Source: a bacterium
GTDB lineage: Bacteria > RBG-13-66-14 > B26-G2 > WVWN01
Assembly (NCBI GenBank): GCA_035529855.1
Contig: DATKVX010000046.1
Coordinates: 1 to 34,702 of the forward strand
DNA: 34,702 nt
Reading direction: 5' to 3'
The position numbers were made by a program, and so were the translations under genes. Position 1 is the first letter of the stretch. Each line of letters begins with the position of its first letter. Below are positions 1 through 7,852 of the stretch, piece after piece. The notes under the pieces were generated by a model. The model ran no database searches, was not told the DNA's origin, and was given only the letters and a program-made list of their open reading frames with translations.

Positions 1-1
1 G

Positions 2-910
2 GCCTCGCCGCCCCGGTACGTCTACGAGGGGCAGTGGGGTACGGAAGGCTCCGGCCAGGGTCAGTTCATATTCCCGACCGGCGTGGCCGTCGGCGCCGGC
101 GACGTCGTCTACGTCGTCGACTCCGGCAACAACCGCGTCCAGCACTTCACGGCGACCGGAAGCTACCGCGGCGAGTGGGGCACGGCCGGGGCCGGCGACG
201 GCGAGTTTAAGAACCCGCTCGGCATCGCCGCCGCCCCGAGCGGGAACCTCTACGTCGTCGACTCGTTCAACCACCGCGTCCAATACTTCACCTCCAGCGG
301 CAGCTTCCTCGGCAAGTGGGGCGCGGAGGGGACCGCCGACGGTCGGTTCAGATATCCCGAGGGGGTGGCCGTCGCGCCGAACGGGACCGTCTACGTGGTC
401 GACGCCGGCAACAACCGCGTCCAGCGCTTCAACGCCGCGGGGAGCTTTCTGGCCAAATGGGGCTCCACCGGGACCGGCGACGGCAAGTTCCTCTTTCCGC
501 GGGGCGTCGCCGTCGCCCCCAACGGCCGCGTCTACGTCGCGGACAGCACCAACCGCCGCGTCCAGTACTTCACCGCGGCCGGCAGCTTCCTCGGGAAGTG
601 GGGTTCGTACGGGACCGCCGCGGGCCAGTTCACGCTGCCGGTGGGGATAGCGGTCTCGCCGCGGCCGTACGTCTTCGTAACGGACCGCCACCGCATGCAG
701 TTCTTCACGCCGACCGGGAGTTACGTGGGCGAGTGGGGACAGCGGGGCGAGGGCCCGGGCGAGTTCACGGACCCGGTGGCCGCGGCGTTCCCCTCGGACG
801 CGCGGGTTTACGTCGCGGACCTCCGTAATGCCCGCGTCCAGTACTTCGAATGTGGTAACCCGGCGGTGGTCCCGGCGTCGTTGGGGAGGGTTAAGGCGTT
901 GTTCCGATAA
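2..910 (+). CDS. Secreted six-bladed NHL-repeat beta-propeller protein, 5' end cut by window edge
   Basis: The frame is open from base 2, so the true start lies outside the window. The visible 302 residues hold six repeats of about 47 residues. Each has a W-G turn, a GxF motif (e.g. GDGEF), a P-x-G-hAV strand, a YVVD-S/A-GNNRVQ-hF strand and a GS-x-x-G turn, which is the NHL consensus. Six blades make one full NHL propeller, so probably only the signal peptide is missing. NHL propellers usually bind ligands or proteins; no enzymatic residues can be inferred. The protein ends in VPASLGRVKALFR, the tail found on seven other products here, so it is probably exported and displayed. A hairpin terminator follows 20 bp downstream. 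The NHL identity is firm; the role is unknown. Confidence 0.9.
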   Translation, partial: ASPPRYVYEGQWGTEGSGQGQFIFPTGVAVGAGDVVYVVDSGNNRVQHFTATGSYRGEWGTAGAGDGEFKNPLGIAAAPSGNLYVVDSFNHRVQYFTSSGSFLGKWGAEGTADGRFRYPEGVAVAPNGTVYVVDAGNNRVQRFNAAGSFLAKWGSTGTGDGKFLFPRGVAVAPNGRVYVADSTNRRVQYFTAAGSFLGKWGSYGTAAGQFTLPVGIAVSPRPYVFVTDRHRMQFFTPTGSYVGEWGQRGEGPGEFTDPVAAAFPSDARVYVADLRNARVQYFECGNPAVVPASLGRVKALFR

Positions 911-930
911 TCGTCGGCGCGAGAATATAA

Positions 931-954
931 AAGGCCGCCCTTCCGGGCGGCCTT
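931..954. terminator. Bidirectional intrinsic terminator
   Basis: A perfect 10-bp stem (AAGGCCGCCC with its complement) surrounds a TTCC loop between two convergent genes. On the minus strand the stem is followed by a TTTTATATT tract, a good terminator for the thioredoxin-like gene. On the plus strand the tail is poorer (CGTTCA). Confidence 0.8.
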
Positions 955-976
955 CGTTCAGGAGGGAGAAAGGAGA

Positions 977-2059
977 TTAAGGGTTCGCGACACAAGACCC
1001 GAACGTGAAAGCGTACAAAGAGACGCCCGGCCGCGTCGGATGCAGCGATAACTCGCCGGCGTCGTACTTCTCGGCGTCGAGCAGCCGGTACATCTTGCCC
1101 ACGGAGACGTCGACGTACGCCCGGCCGTCGTCGAAGGCGACGTCGGCGCCGGCATCGCTTTCCGCGAGCGGCTCGCCGTCCCTGTATACGTAGACGCGCG
1201 CCGTTTCGCCCGGCGGCGCCGCCATAACGGCGTTTATCTCGTTGGCTTTATAAGGTAACAAGAGGTAATTCTCGGCCGGCGCGTTATTTTCGCCTTCGAA
1301 CGTCGCCTGTTCTTCGCCCAGGCGCCATTTCCCGCTTAGGTATAGCCGACCTTCGACGTGTTCGTCCTCGTCGGCGTACGAGCGCGCTTCGTCCCGCGCG
1401 ACCGGCTCCACGTTCCCGTACCGGCCGCGGCCGTAGCCGCAGTAAAGCTCGGGCGTGCGGGGGTAGCAGAGGGCGCCCGGCGCGTCCGCGGCTCGAGCCG
1501 GCGCCATTACCGGCGGCAGCTCCGCGTCCGGGTACTCCTCGCGAACGAGTTTTTGCAGGAGCTCCTCGGTCTCGGCGTAGCCGCCCTCGCCGACGTGGTT
1601 GTAGATGATTTTACCGTCGCGGCTTACGATATATTTGCGAGGCCAATAGCTGTTGGTGTACGCGCGCCAAATTTCGTAGTCGCTGTCGAGGACGACCGGA
1701 TACTCGATGCCGGACTCCTCCACCGCCCGGGCGACGTTGGCGCGGTCCCGGCCGAAGGAGAACTCCGGGGTATGCACGCCGACGATTACGACGCCGTAGT
1801 CGGCGTACCGCCGATGCCACTCCGTGACGTACGGCAGCGTGCGTACGCAGTTGACGCAGGTATATTCCCAAAAGTCGACGACGACGACGCGGCCGCGCAG
1901 CTCTTCCATCGTCAGCGGCGGCGAGTTGAGCCACCGCTCCGCGCCGTACGCCGGGAACTCCGGCGCGTATACGCCTCCGCCTTTATCCAGCGCCATATCG
2001 CCCCCTTTGCACGCGCCGACGGCCCAGAGCAAAAGGAGCGGTATTAAGGTTTTTCTCAT
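977..2059 (-). CDS. TlpA/ResA-like thioredoxin lipoprotein with C-terminal DipZ-type domain
   Basis: The predicted product has 360 residues. The start is ATG at 2059; an upstream in-frame ATG at 2104 falls inside the promoter -35 box, so it is rejected. The N-terminus MRKTLIPLLLLWAVGAC is a lipoprotein signal with Cys17 as the acylated residue. A thioredoxin fold follows with the active site YTCVNC (Cys68 and Cys71) after a VVVDFWEY strand, then VVIVGVHTPEF, ALDSDY-like and SYWPRKYIV (cis-Pro) motifs. These are typical of redoxins linked to a DipZ C-terminal beta domain, which here fills roughly residues 205-350. Such proteins reduce or isomerise disulfides in exported proteins. It is probably inner-leaflet or periplasmic and may serve the cysteine-bearing secreted proteins nearby, which is inference. 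It is monocistronic, with its own promoter and terminator. Confidence 0.85.
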   Translation of the reverse strand: MRKTLIPLLLLWAVGACKGGDMALDKGGGVYAPEFPAYGAERWLNSPPLTMEELRGRVVVVDFWEYTCVNCVRTLPYVTEWHRRYADYGVVIVGVHTPEFSFGRDRANVARAVEESGIEYPVVLDSDYEIWRAYTNSYWPRKYIVSRDGKIIYNHVGEGGYAETEELLQKLVREEYPDAELPPVMAPARAADAPGALCYPRTPELYCGYGRGRYGNVEPVARDEARSYADEDEHVEGRLYLSGKWRLGEEQATFEGENNAPAENYLLLPYKANEINAVMAAPPGETARVYVYRDGEPLAESDAGADVAFDDGRAYVDVSVGKMYRLLDAEKYDAGELSLHPTRPGVSLYAFTFGSCVANP

Positions 2060-2075
2060 AAAAGCCCACTTTTTA

Positions 2076-2104
2076 ATTATATTATATATGATATATAAAG
2101 TCAA
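2076..2104 (-). promoter_or_regulatory. Sigma-70 promoter of the thioredoxin lipoprotein gene
   Basis: Read on the minus strand: TTGACT at 2104-2099, a 17-bp spacer, then TATAAT at 2081-2076. The predicted transcript start is near 2069, which leaves a leader of only about 10 nt before the ATG at 2059. The surrounding 2060-2378 stretch is AT-rich, divergent regulatory DNA with no supported gene. Confidence 0.8.
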
Positions 2105-2294
2105 GTATATTACGAAGTAATTTTCGGTTTTTTCGGGATTATTTCGTCGGGGGGATTTAAATTTTGTAGGATAGAGGGTTTTGTTATGGGCGTACTATTA
2201 ACAGGCGGTTTTGATTTGCGAGCACAAAGACGGTTCTCTGTAAAGATGTGGTCCGATTAAATTATAGTGAAACGCTGAGCCGCGGCCTTTTCGT

Positions 2295-2325
2295 TTGCCT
2301 CGGCGGCTACAATGTGATATATAAT
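2295..2325 (+). promoter_or_regulatory. Possible promoter of the NHL gene at 2379
   Basis: A TATAAT at 2320-2325 lies 53 bp before the ATG. The best -35 is TTGCCT at 2295-2300 with a long 19-bp spacer, so the -35 is weak. The leader would carry the GGAGG at 2368-2372. Confidence 0.4.
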
Positions 2326-2456
2326 ATAAAGAAAGTGCCATAATTTTGGGCCACGCAACGTCACCTCGGAGGTTAGTTATGAAGGCTAAGGGACTAATAC
2401 TGATTACCGCGGCGTTTTTCCTCGCCGGCGCCGCCGGCGCGGCGTACGAATACGCG

Positions 2457-3219
2457 GGTAAGTGGGGCTCGAGCGGCTCCGGCAACGGCCAATTTACTAT
2501 GCCCCACGGCGTCGGGGTTGCGTCGAGCGGTAACGTCTACGTCGCCGATACTGGCAACTACCGCATCCAATACTTCACTTCGACAGGCTCGTTCCTCGGC
2601 AAGTGGGGCTCGAGCGGCTCGGGCAACGGTCAATTTAACGCGCCGTTGGGCGTCGCAGTTAACCCGAATACCAATCACGTCTACGTCGCCGATAGTGGCA
2701 ACAACCGCGTCCAATACTTCACCCCGACAGGCTCCTTCCTCGGCAAGTGGGGCTCGGGCGGCTCGGGCAACGGCCAATTCATAAGCTCCACCTGCGTTGC
2801 GGTCGCTTCGAACGGTAACGCATACGTGACCGACATGGGCAACCACCGCGTCCAGTAAGTACTTCACCTCGAGCGGGAGCTACCTCGGCAAGTGGGGCTC
2901 GGCCGGCTCGGGCGACGGCCAATTTAATATGCCCTGGGGCATCGCAGTTACCCCCTCGAGCGGTAACGTATACGTAGTCGATAGTGACAACCACCGCATC
3001 CAATACTTCACCTTGACGGGCTCCTTCCTGGGCAAGTGGGGCTCGTTAGGCTCGGGCGACGGCCAATTTAATATGCCCTGGGGCATCGCAGTTACCCCCT
3101 CGAGCGGTAACGTCTTCGTCGCCGACCGTAACAACTTCCGCATTCAATACTTCGCCTCGAGCGGGAGCTTCCTCGGCAAGTGGGGCTCGTACGGCTCGGG
3201 CAACGGCCAATTTAATGGC
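2457..3219 (+). repeat. In-frame tandem DNA repeats of about 141-144 bp encoding NHL blades
   Basis: The blade-coding units are strongly alike at the DNA level. The clearest pair lies 144 bp apart, with the GGCTCGGGCGACGGCCAA block at 2906 recurring at 3050 and identity running on through the following strand as far as the GGTAACGT motif. These repeats can support slippage or blade gain and loss. Confidence 0.75.
2854..2861 (+). repeat. AGTA tandem duplication causing a frameshift
   Basis: The sequence reads C-AGTA-AGTA-CTTC where sister blades read C-AGTA-CTTC (codons for V-Q-Y-F). The extra four bases create an immediate TAA. Confidence 0.85.
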
Positions 3220-3356
3220 CTCGCGGGCGTCGCAGTTACGCCGGACGGCGCGTACGTTTACACTGTCGAATATGTATACGCCCGCATCCAATATTTCTAC
3301 GACCGATACGTCGGCGTAGCGCCCGCCTCCCTCGGCCGCGTGAAGGCGTTGTTTAG

Positions 3357-3380
3357 GTAGGGGCGAGGGGCCAGTCGCCC
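3357..3380. repeat. Diverged copy of a palindromic element also found at 15378
   Basis: Twenty-two of 24 positions match 15378-15401: GTAGGGGCGA, two mismatches, then GGCCAGTCGCCC. The copy starts one base before the stop codon of the broken NHL gene and supplies that TAG. The right arm end is lost. Confidence 0.6.
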
Positions 3381-3384
3381 ACGG

Positions 3385-3404
3385 CAAGGGGCTTAAGCCC
3401 CTTG
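3385..3404. repeat. Perfect 20-bp palindrome
   Basis: CAAGGGGCTT followed by its exact reverse complement. It lies between the NHL stop codon and the terminator. With no loop and no T-tract it is more like a REP-type remnant than a terminator. Confidence 0.6.
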
Positions 3405-3419
3405 TCCGCGAATAAAAGT

Positions 3420-3450
3420 ACGGGCCGGCCTTCAGGTCGGCCCGTTTTAT
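3420..3450 (+). terminator. Intrinsic terminator of the broken NHL gene
   Basis: An 11-bp stem with one G-T mismatch (ACGGGCCGGCC, loop TTCA, GGTCGGCCCGT) runs into TTTTATTA. Confidence 0.8.
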
Positions 3451-3458
3451 TACGAACG

Positions 3459-3620
3459 GGCGGCGGCCAGTTTAAAAATCCCGACGGAATCGCTATCGCT
3501 TCTAGCGGTCGCGTTTACGTTGCCGATCAGTTAAGAAATGACCGGGTGCAGTACTTCCGCGAAGCTAACCCGGCCGTGACGCCCGCCTCCCTCGGTAAGG
3601 TTAAGGCGTTGTTTCAATAA
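3459..3620 (+). pseudogene. Orphan 3' end of an NHL-repeat gene
   Basis: The frame encodes GGGQFKNPDGIAIASSGRVY and continues as VADQLRNDRVQYF, a single NHL blade that begins abruptly at the GQF motif, then the shared tail in the form TPASLGKVKALFQ before TAA. Homology starts just after the preceding terminator. The frame is open back to an ATG at 3402, but that stretch encodes the hairpin rather than protein-like sequence, and there is no Shine-Dalgarno. I read it as the surviving end of a deleted or recombined NHL gene. It differs from the 2379-3360 copy (Gln instead of Arg at the last position), so it is not a simple fresh duplication of it. Confidence 0.7.
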
Positions 3621-3659
3621 CTAAAATTCGGGTGAAACGTAAGGCCGCGGCCTTTGACC

Positions 3660-3688
3660 TTTACGGAGCCGCGGCTTTATTGTATACT
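3660..3688 (+). promoter_or_regulatory. Promoter of the lptF operon
   Basis: TTTACG at 3660-3665, a 17-bp spacer, then TATACT at 3683-3688. The predicted start is near 3695, about 14 nt ahead of the lptF ATG. A GC-rich inverted repeat (GCCGCGGC near 3644 and 3669) overlaps it and may act as a weak terminator for the upstream remnant. Confidence 0.65.
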
Positions 3689-3708
3689 TCGCCGATTAGG
3701 CGCCGTTT

Positions 3709-5016
3709 ATGAAAATCCTCCATCGATACGTTCTGGCCGAGCACGTCGGGCCTTTCGTCTTCGCCGTCTTTACGGCGACGTTCGTCTTGCTCCTCGCGCG
3801 CATCTTCAAGATGATGGAGCTCATCATCTCGAAGGGCGTGGACGTGTTGACGGTGGGCGAGCTCTTCTCCTACTTTTTACCGTCGCTTTTGGCGATGACG
3901 ATCCCGATGGCGGTGATGGTGGCGTCGCTTATGGCCTTCGGCCGCCTGTCCTCCGACAACGAGATAACGGCCCTCAAGAGCGCCGGCGTGAGCCTCTATC
4001 GGCTTGTCTGGCCGGTACTCATCGCGGGCCTCGCGATGGCGGTGGGGATGTACCTCTTCATCGACCGCGTCGTCCCCGCCTCCAATCTGCGCTTCAAGGA
4101 CCTCATGCTCTCCATCGGGATGAAGCGTCCCGACCTCGAGCTCAAGGAGCGCGTCTTCATCCAGGACTTCCCCGGCTACGAGCTGTACATCGAGAAGATG
4201 GACGACCGGACGGGCGAGATGCGCAACGTCACCATATTCCAGATGGAGGGGGGCCGCCTTAAAAGCACGATCGTGGCCGACCGCGGCCGCGTCGCCTCCC
4301 GCAACGTGCGCGGCCTCGTCGTCCTGGAGCTCTACGACGGCGAGATGCACGAGGTCTCGTCCGACGCCCCCGATACCTACCGGCGACTCCGGTTCGACAA
4401 GCAGGTCGTCAACCTGGAGTTCGAGTCGGAGCTGGTCCGCACCGCCCACGCCGCCAAGGGCGACCGCGAGATGACGACGACCGAGATGCGCGCCGCGGTA
4501 AACAAGCTGGCCGAGGGGATCGCGATGACGCGCGCGGAGGGGACGGCTACGTTCGTCGAGGAAAAATACCAGCTGCAGCAGATGGAGTTGCTCGAGCGCC
4601 GCAGGAACGAGTACCTGGTCGAGATCTACAAGAAGACCGCCATACCGTTCGCGTGCGCGGCGTTGGTCCTGGTGGGGGCGCCGATGGGCGTAATCATCCG
4701 TCGCGGCGGCAAGGGCGCGGGGTTCAGCTTTTCCATCGGCTTCTTCCTCTTGTATTACATTATGCTCCTCGCCGGCGAGGCCTTCGGCGACCGGGGCATG
4801 ATGCCGCCCTTCCTGGCGATGTGGCTCCCCAACATCCTGCTCACGGCGTTCGGCGCCTGGCTCTTGACGCGCGCGGTCCGCGGTATGGTGTCGTTCGCGT
4901 TCCTCCGATTCCTCGACGTCCGGCGGTGGCCCGTGGTCCGAAGGGTTTTGAAAAAGCGGCGGCCGCGCTGGGCGCGCGAGGATGAAGCCCGCTCCGCGCC
5001 GGAGGGTAGCCGGTGA
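3709..5016 (+). CDS. lptF: LptF/LptG-family lipopolysaccharide export permease (first copy, LptF-like)
   Basis: The product has 435 residues. Three N-terminal membrane segments (about 14-31, 54-77, 98-118), a long periplasmic beta-jellyroll region, and three C-terminal segments form the YjgP/YjgQ architecture. The family signature region GRLSSDNEITALKSAGVS (about 78-95) is the cytoplasmic coupling helix that contacts the LptB ATPase. LptF and LptG form the inner-membrane LptB2FG exporter, which extracts LPS and passes it to LptC/LptA. The protein is longer than the usual 350-390 residues because of a charged helical insert (about 250-305) before the fourth membrane segment. It is first in an operon; the next gene starts on a GTG overlapping its TGA. 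No lptB, lptA or lptC is in the window. Confidence 0.88.
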   Translation: MKILHRYVLAEHVGPFVFAVFTATFVLLLARIFKMMELIISKGVDVLTVGELFSYFLPSLLAMTIPMAVMVASLMAFGRLSSDNEITALKSAGVSLYRLVWPVLIAGLAMAVGMYLFIDRVVPASNLRFKDLMLSIGMKRPDLELKERVFIQDFPGYELYIEKMDDRTGEMRNVTIFQMEGGRLKSTIVADRGRVASRNVRGLVVLELYDGEMHEVSSDAPDTYRRLRFDKQVVNLEFESELVRTAHAAKGDREMTTTEMRAAVNKLAEGIAMTRAEGTATFVEEKYQLQQMELLERRRNEYLVEIYKKTAIPFACAALVLVGAPMGVIIRRGGKGAGFSFSIGFFLLYYIMLLAGEAFGDRGMMPPFLAMWLPNILLTAFGAWLLTRAVRGMVSFAFLRFLDVRRWPVVRRVLKKRRPRWAREDEARSAPEGSR

Positions 5017-6104
5017 AGATAGGGCCCCGCATACTCGACCGCTACCTGTCGCTCGAATTCTTTCGGATGTGGTTCACCGCGCTGCTGGCCTTCGTCGTGA
5101 TCTTCCTGGTCGTGAACCTCTTCGAGAAGGTCTCGAGGTTCCTCGAGTACGACGTGCCTATGGGCGTCGTCGTTAAATACTACCTCTTCATGATACCGTA
5201 CATCGTTAAATGGATGAACCCCATCGCGGTCCTGCTGGGGGTCCTGTTTTCGTTGGGGACGCTGTCGCGCAACCTCGAAATCACGGCTATGACCGCCGCG
5301 GGGCTCAGCCTGCGGCGGATAATATTACCGGTTATCGTGCTCGGCCTGGCCATAAGCGGGGCGGTATTCGTCTTCGGCGAAACCGTGGTGCCGTACGCCG
5401 ATACCCGTAAAGAGGAGATCGAAACCGTTTACGTGAAGAGGTTGCCGTTGTTGAAAACCATCCGCCGCATCAACCTGGCCTACCGCGGCAAGGAGGGGCG
5501 CTTTTATTACGTCCGCGTCTTCGACGGCATACGCAGCCAGATGCGCGACATCCGCATCATCGAGAAGTCGGAGGCGGGGGAGCTCCGCCGCCTAATCGTC
5601 GCCCGGGAGGCGGTGTGGCGGGGCGACCGGTGGCAGTTCCGCAACGGCTCGGTGCGCACTTTCCGGGCAACGGGCGACATTTCCATATCGTATTTCGACA
5701 AGGAGTATTTCGACGTCCCGGAGACGCCGGCCGACTTCATGCGCGAAGAAAAAAGCCCCGAAGCGATGAAGTTTAAGGAGCTCACAACGTACATCTCCAA
5801 CTTGGAGTCGTCGGGCGTAGGCGCTACGAAGGAGCGGGTCGAACTCTATTTAAAAATATCGGTCCCCTTGGCAAACTTCATCGTCATCTTCCTGGGGGCG
5901 CCGCTGGCGCTGCAGAGCCATCGCGCCGGCCTGGCGTACGGCTTCGGCCTGGCGATCCTCCTTGGTTTTATGTTGTGGGGCGCGCTGGCGGTAGGCCGGG
6001 CCTTCGGCCAGAACGGGACGCTGCCGCCCTTCCTGGCGGCCTTCCTCCCCGACGCCATATTCGGCGTGATTGGTTTGGGGATGCTCTACCGGGCGCGGAC
6101 GTAA
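5013..6104 (+). CDS. lptG: LptF/LptG-family lipopolysaccharide export permease (second copy, LptG-like)
   Basis: The GTG start at 5013 overlaps the lptF stop (GTGA), implying translational coupling. The product has 363 residues with the same fold: membrane segments at about 19-37, 53-84 and 102-122, a periplasmic domain to about residue 275, then three more segments to the C-terminus. The coupling-helix motif is LSRNLEITAMTAAGLSLRRI (about 84-103). As partner of the upstream gene it should complete the heterodimer of the LptB2FG transporter. Which copy is functionally F and which G is assigned by gene order and similarity of motifs only, so the symbols could be swapped. Confidence 0.87.
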   Translation: MKIGPRILDRYLSLEFFRMWFTALLAFVVIFLVVNLFEKVSRFLEYDVPMGVVVKYYLFMIPYIVKWMNPIAVLLGVLFSLGTLSRNLEITAMTAAGLSLRRIILPVIVLGLAISGAVFVFGETVVPYADTRKEEIETVYVKRLPLLKTIRRINLAYRGKEGRFYYVRVFDGIRSQMRDIRIIEKSEAGELRRLIVAREAVWRGDRWQFRNGSVRTFRATGDISISYFDKEYFDVPETPADFMREEKSPEAMKFKELTTYISNLESSGVGATKERVELYLKISVPLANFIVIFLGAPLALQSHRAGLAYGFGLAILLGFMLWGALAVGRAFGQNGTLPPFLAAFLPDAIFGVIGLGMLYRART

Positions 6105-6107
6105 CTT

Positions 6108-6932
6108 ATGACGCACGTGCGGGAAATCGCGACCGTTATCGGCAACGACGCCGACGGCGACGCCCGTCTCCTTCGTCTCGGCGCGCCCCGCATAGCCGCC
6201 GCCGCGCGGCCTTTCCAGTTCGTCCTAGCCAAGGTCCCGGCCGCGGGATTCCTACTGCGTAGGCCGCTCTCGGTCTTCGACGCCGGCGGCGACGAGATCG
6301 AATTATTAATAAGGCCCGTCGGCGAAGGGACCGGGCGGCTTTGCTGCCTGGCCCCGGGCGAGGGTTGCGACCTTGCGGGCCCGTTCGGCCGCGGGTTCGA
6401 CGCCCCCGGGGGTTCCGTCTTCGTCGCGGGCGGGATAGGCATCGCGGGGTTGTTCTTCGCGTTGGCGACGGCGGCGCGGTCGGGGCGCAAGGCCGAGCTG
6501 GTATACGGCGCGCGGACCGCGGCTCAATTGCACGCGAAGCGCCAAATCGGCGAGTTGAACGTCGATGCGACCTTCGTAACCGAGGACGGCTCCGGCGGCC
6601 TGAAAGGTTTGGCAATCGAGTACATCCCGGGAGTCCCCTCGACGGGAACGAAATTGCTGTCGAGGGCGTTGGAAGAGGATTTACCTCGCTACGCTAAGGC
6701 CGTGATAGCCTGCGGCCCCCGGGCGATGTACGCCGCCCTCCGCAAGGTGCTCGGCGACGACGCGCAGTGGTACGCCCTTATGGAAGAGCGGATGGCGTGC
6801 GGCGTCGGTGCGTGCCGTTCTTGCGTCGTACCCGCCCGCGAGCCGGCCGGCTCGTACGTGGCCGTCTGCGAGGAGGGGCCCCTCGTCGACGCGACCGCGG
6901 TCGACTGGGACCGCCTCGGAGACGAAATTTGA
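6108..6932 (+). CDS. pyrK: Dihydroorotate dehydrogenase electron-transfer subunit PyrK
   Basis: The product has 274 residues, matching the ferredoxin-reductase-like PyrK family. The FAD-binding motif RRPLSV is at 51-56. An AGGIGIAGL motif near 107-115 begins the NAD-binding half, and a CGPRAMYAAL motif lies near 202. Near the C-terminus Cys231, Cys236, Cys239 and Cys254 (CGVGACRSC plus VAVC) form the [2Fe-2S] site typical of PyrK. The protein passes electrons from dihydroorotate oxidation in PyrD to NAD+. It starts 3 bp after lptG and shares TTGA with pyrD, so expression is tightly linked to both. Confidence 0.95.
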   Translation: MTHVREIATVIGNDADGDARLLRLGAPRIAAAARPFQFVLAKVPAAGFLLRRPLSVFDAGGDEIELLIRPVGEGTGRLCCLAPGEGCDLAGPFGRGFDAPGGSVFVAGGIGIAGLFFALATAARSGRKAELVYGARTAAQLHAKRQIGELNVDATFVTEDGSGGLKGLAIEYIPGVPSTGTKLLSRALEEDLPRYAKAVIACGPRAMYAALRKVLGDDAQWYALMEERMACGVGACRSCVVPAREPAGSYVAVCEEGPLVDATAVDWDRLGDEI

Positions 6933-7852
6933 GCGCCGATATCCGAATCGAAGCCGGCGGCCTCGAGCTCGCGACGCCCGTCATCCTCGCGTCGGGTTGC
7001 GCCGGTTACGGCGACGAGTGGCTCGGGCTCGTAGACCTCGACGCCGTGGGCGCCGTGGTATTGAAGGGCGTTTCGCTCGAGCCCTGGCCGGGCAACGCGC
7101 CGCCGCGCGTGGCGGAGGCGCCGGCCGGCGTAATCAACGCCGTGGGGTTGGAGAACGTCGGCCTCGGCGCCTTGGTTCGCGAAAAGCTCCCGGCCCTCGG
7201 CGGCCTTCCGTGCAAGGTCGTCGCCAACGTCGTGGGCAGGGACCGGGACGAGTACCGCGACGTCTGCGCGGCGCTGGCGGCCGAGAAGCGCGTCGACGCG
7301 CTCGAGCTGAACGTGTCTTGTCCCAACGTCGGCGCCGGGGGGATGGCGTTCTGCGCCGACGCGGAAGGGCTCCGCGAGCTGGTGCGCGATTGCCGCGACG
7401 TCGCGGGGAAGCCGCTGTGGGTCAAGCTCGCGCCGATGGTAACCGATATAGTCGCCGTCGCCCGGGCCGTGCTCGACGGCGGCGCGGACGCCCTCACCAT
7501 AGCCAATACCGTCCCGGCGATGGCGGTGGACGTGGACCGGCGTCGCGCCGTCCTGGGGAACGTCTACGGCGGCCTTTCCGGCCCGGCCGTCAGGCCCATA
7601 AACTTACGGCTCGTCCACCTCGTTTACGAGGAGACCGGCGCCGACATTATCGCCTCCGGCGGCGTCGACGGCTGGCGAGCGGCCGCGGCCTATATCCTCG
7701 CCGGCGCCCGGGCGGTCCAGGTGGGGACGGCGTTGTTCGACAACCCGGCGGCGCCCGCCGAAATAGCGGCCGGTTTGAAGGAATACGTCGAGCGTGAGAT
7801 GTTCGACGGCTTGAGCTTCCTGGTGGGGAAGTTGCGGGGAGACAGGAAGTAA
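6929..7852 (+). CDS. pyrD: Dihydroorotate dehydrogenase, class 1B catalytic subunit
   Basis: The start is TTG at 6929, overlapping the pyrK TGA. Reading further upstream would only extend the frame into pyrK. The 307-residue length is typical of class 1B enzymes. Motifs on the FMN TIM barrel include a VLKGVS substrate lysine (about 46), LNVSCPN with the class 1 catalytic Cys131, VKLAPM (about 165), the TIANT segment, and phosphate-binding IIASGGVDGWRAA and GARAVQVGTAL near the C-terminus. It makes orotate in pyrimidine synthesis. Together with pyrK it forms the NAD-dependent heterotetramer. Other pyr genes are absent from the window. Confidence 0.95.
   Translation: MSADIRIEAGGLELATPVILASGCAGYGDEWLGLVDLDAVGAVVLKGVSLEPWPGNAPPRVAEAPAGVINAVGLENVGLGALVREKLPALGGLPCKVVANVVGRDRDEYRDVCAALAAEKRVDALELNVSCPNVGAGGMAFCADAEGLRELVRDCRDVAGKPLWVKLAPMVTDIVAVARAVLDGGADALTIANTVPAMAVDVDRRRAVLGNVYGGLSGPAVRPINLRLVHLVYEETGADIIASGGVDGWRAAAAYILAGARAVQVGTALFDNPAAPAEIAAGLKEYVEREMFDGLSFLVGKLRGDRK

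Larger units (their letters stand above)
2379..3360 (+). pseudogene. Six-bladed NHL-repeat secreted protein, interrupted by a 4-bp duplication
   Basis: ATG at 2379 follows a GGAGG. A signal peptide (MKAKGLILITAAFFLAGAAG) precedes three NHL blades in one frame, then TAA stops translation at 2856-2858. Immediately after, the same protein continues in another frame: three more blades with GKWGS turns, ending in VAPASLGRVKALFR and TAG at 3358-3360. The break is a tandem duplication of AGTA (2854-2861). Removing four bases leaves 978 bp, exactly 326 codons, and restores one 325-residue protein with a six-bladed propeller and the shared C-terminal tail. As written, only a 159-residue half propeller lacking the tail would be made. 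It could be a true lesion, a variant present in part of the population, or an assembly error. A terminator at 3420-3450 fits the restored gene end. Confidence 0.85.

Noticed and set aside
2457-3219. Regularly spaced direct repeats that might suggest a CRISPR-like array
   Set aside because: The period is 141-144 bp, the units are in frame and encode NHL blades, and there are no spacers or cas genes.
3402-3458. ATG at 3402 as a real start for the 3620 NHL fragment
   Set aside because: There is no Shine-Dalgarno, and the encoded stretch is just the translated palindrome and terminator hairpin.
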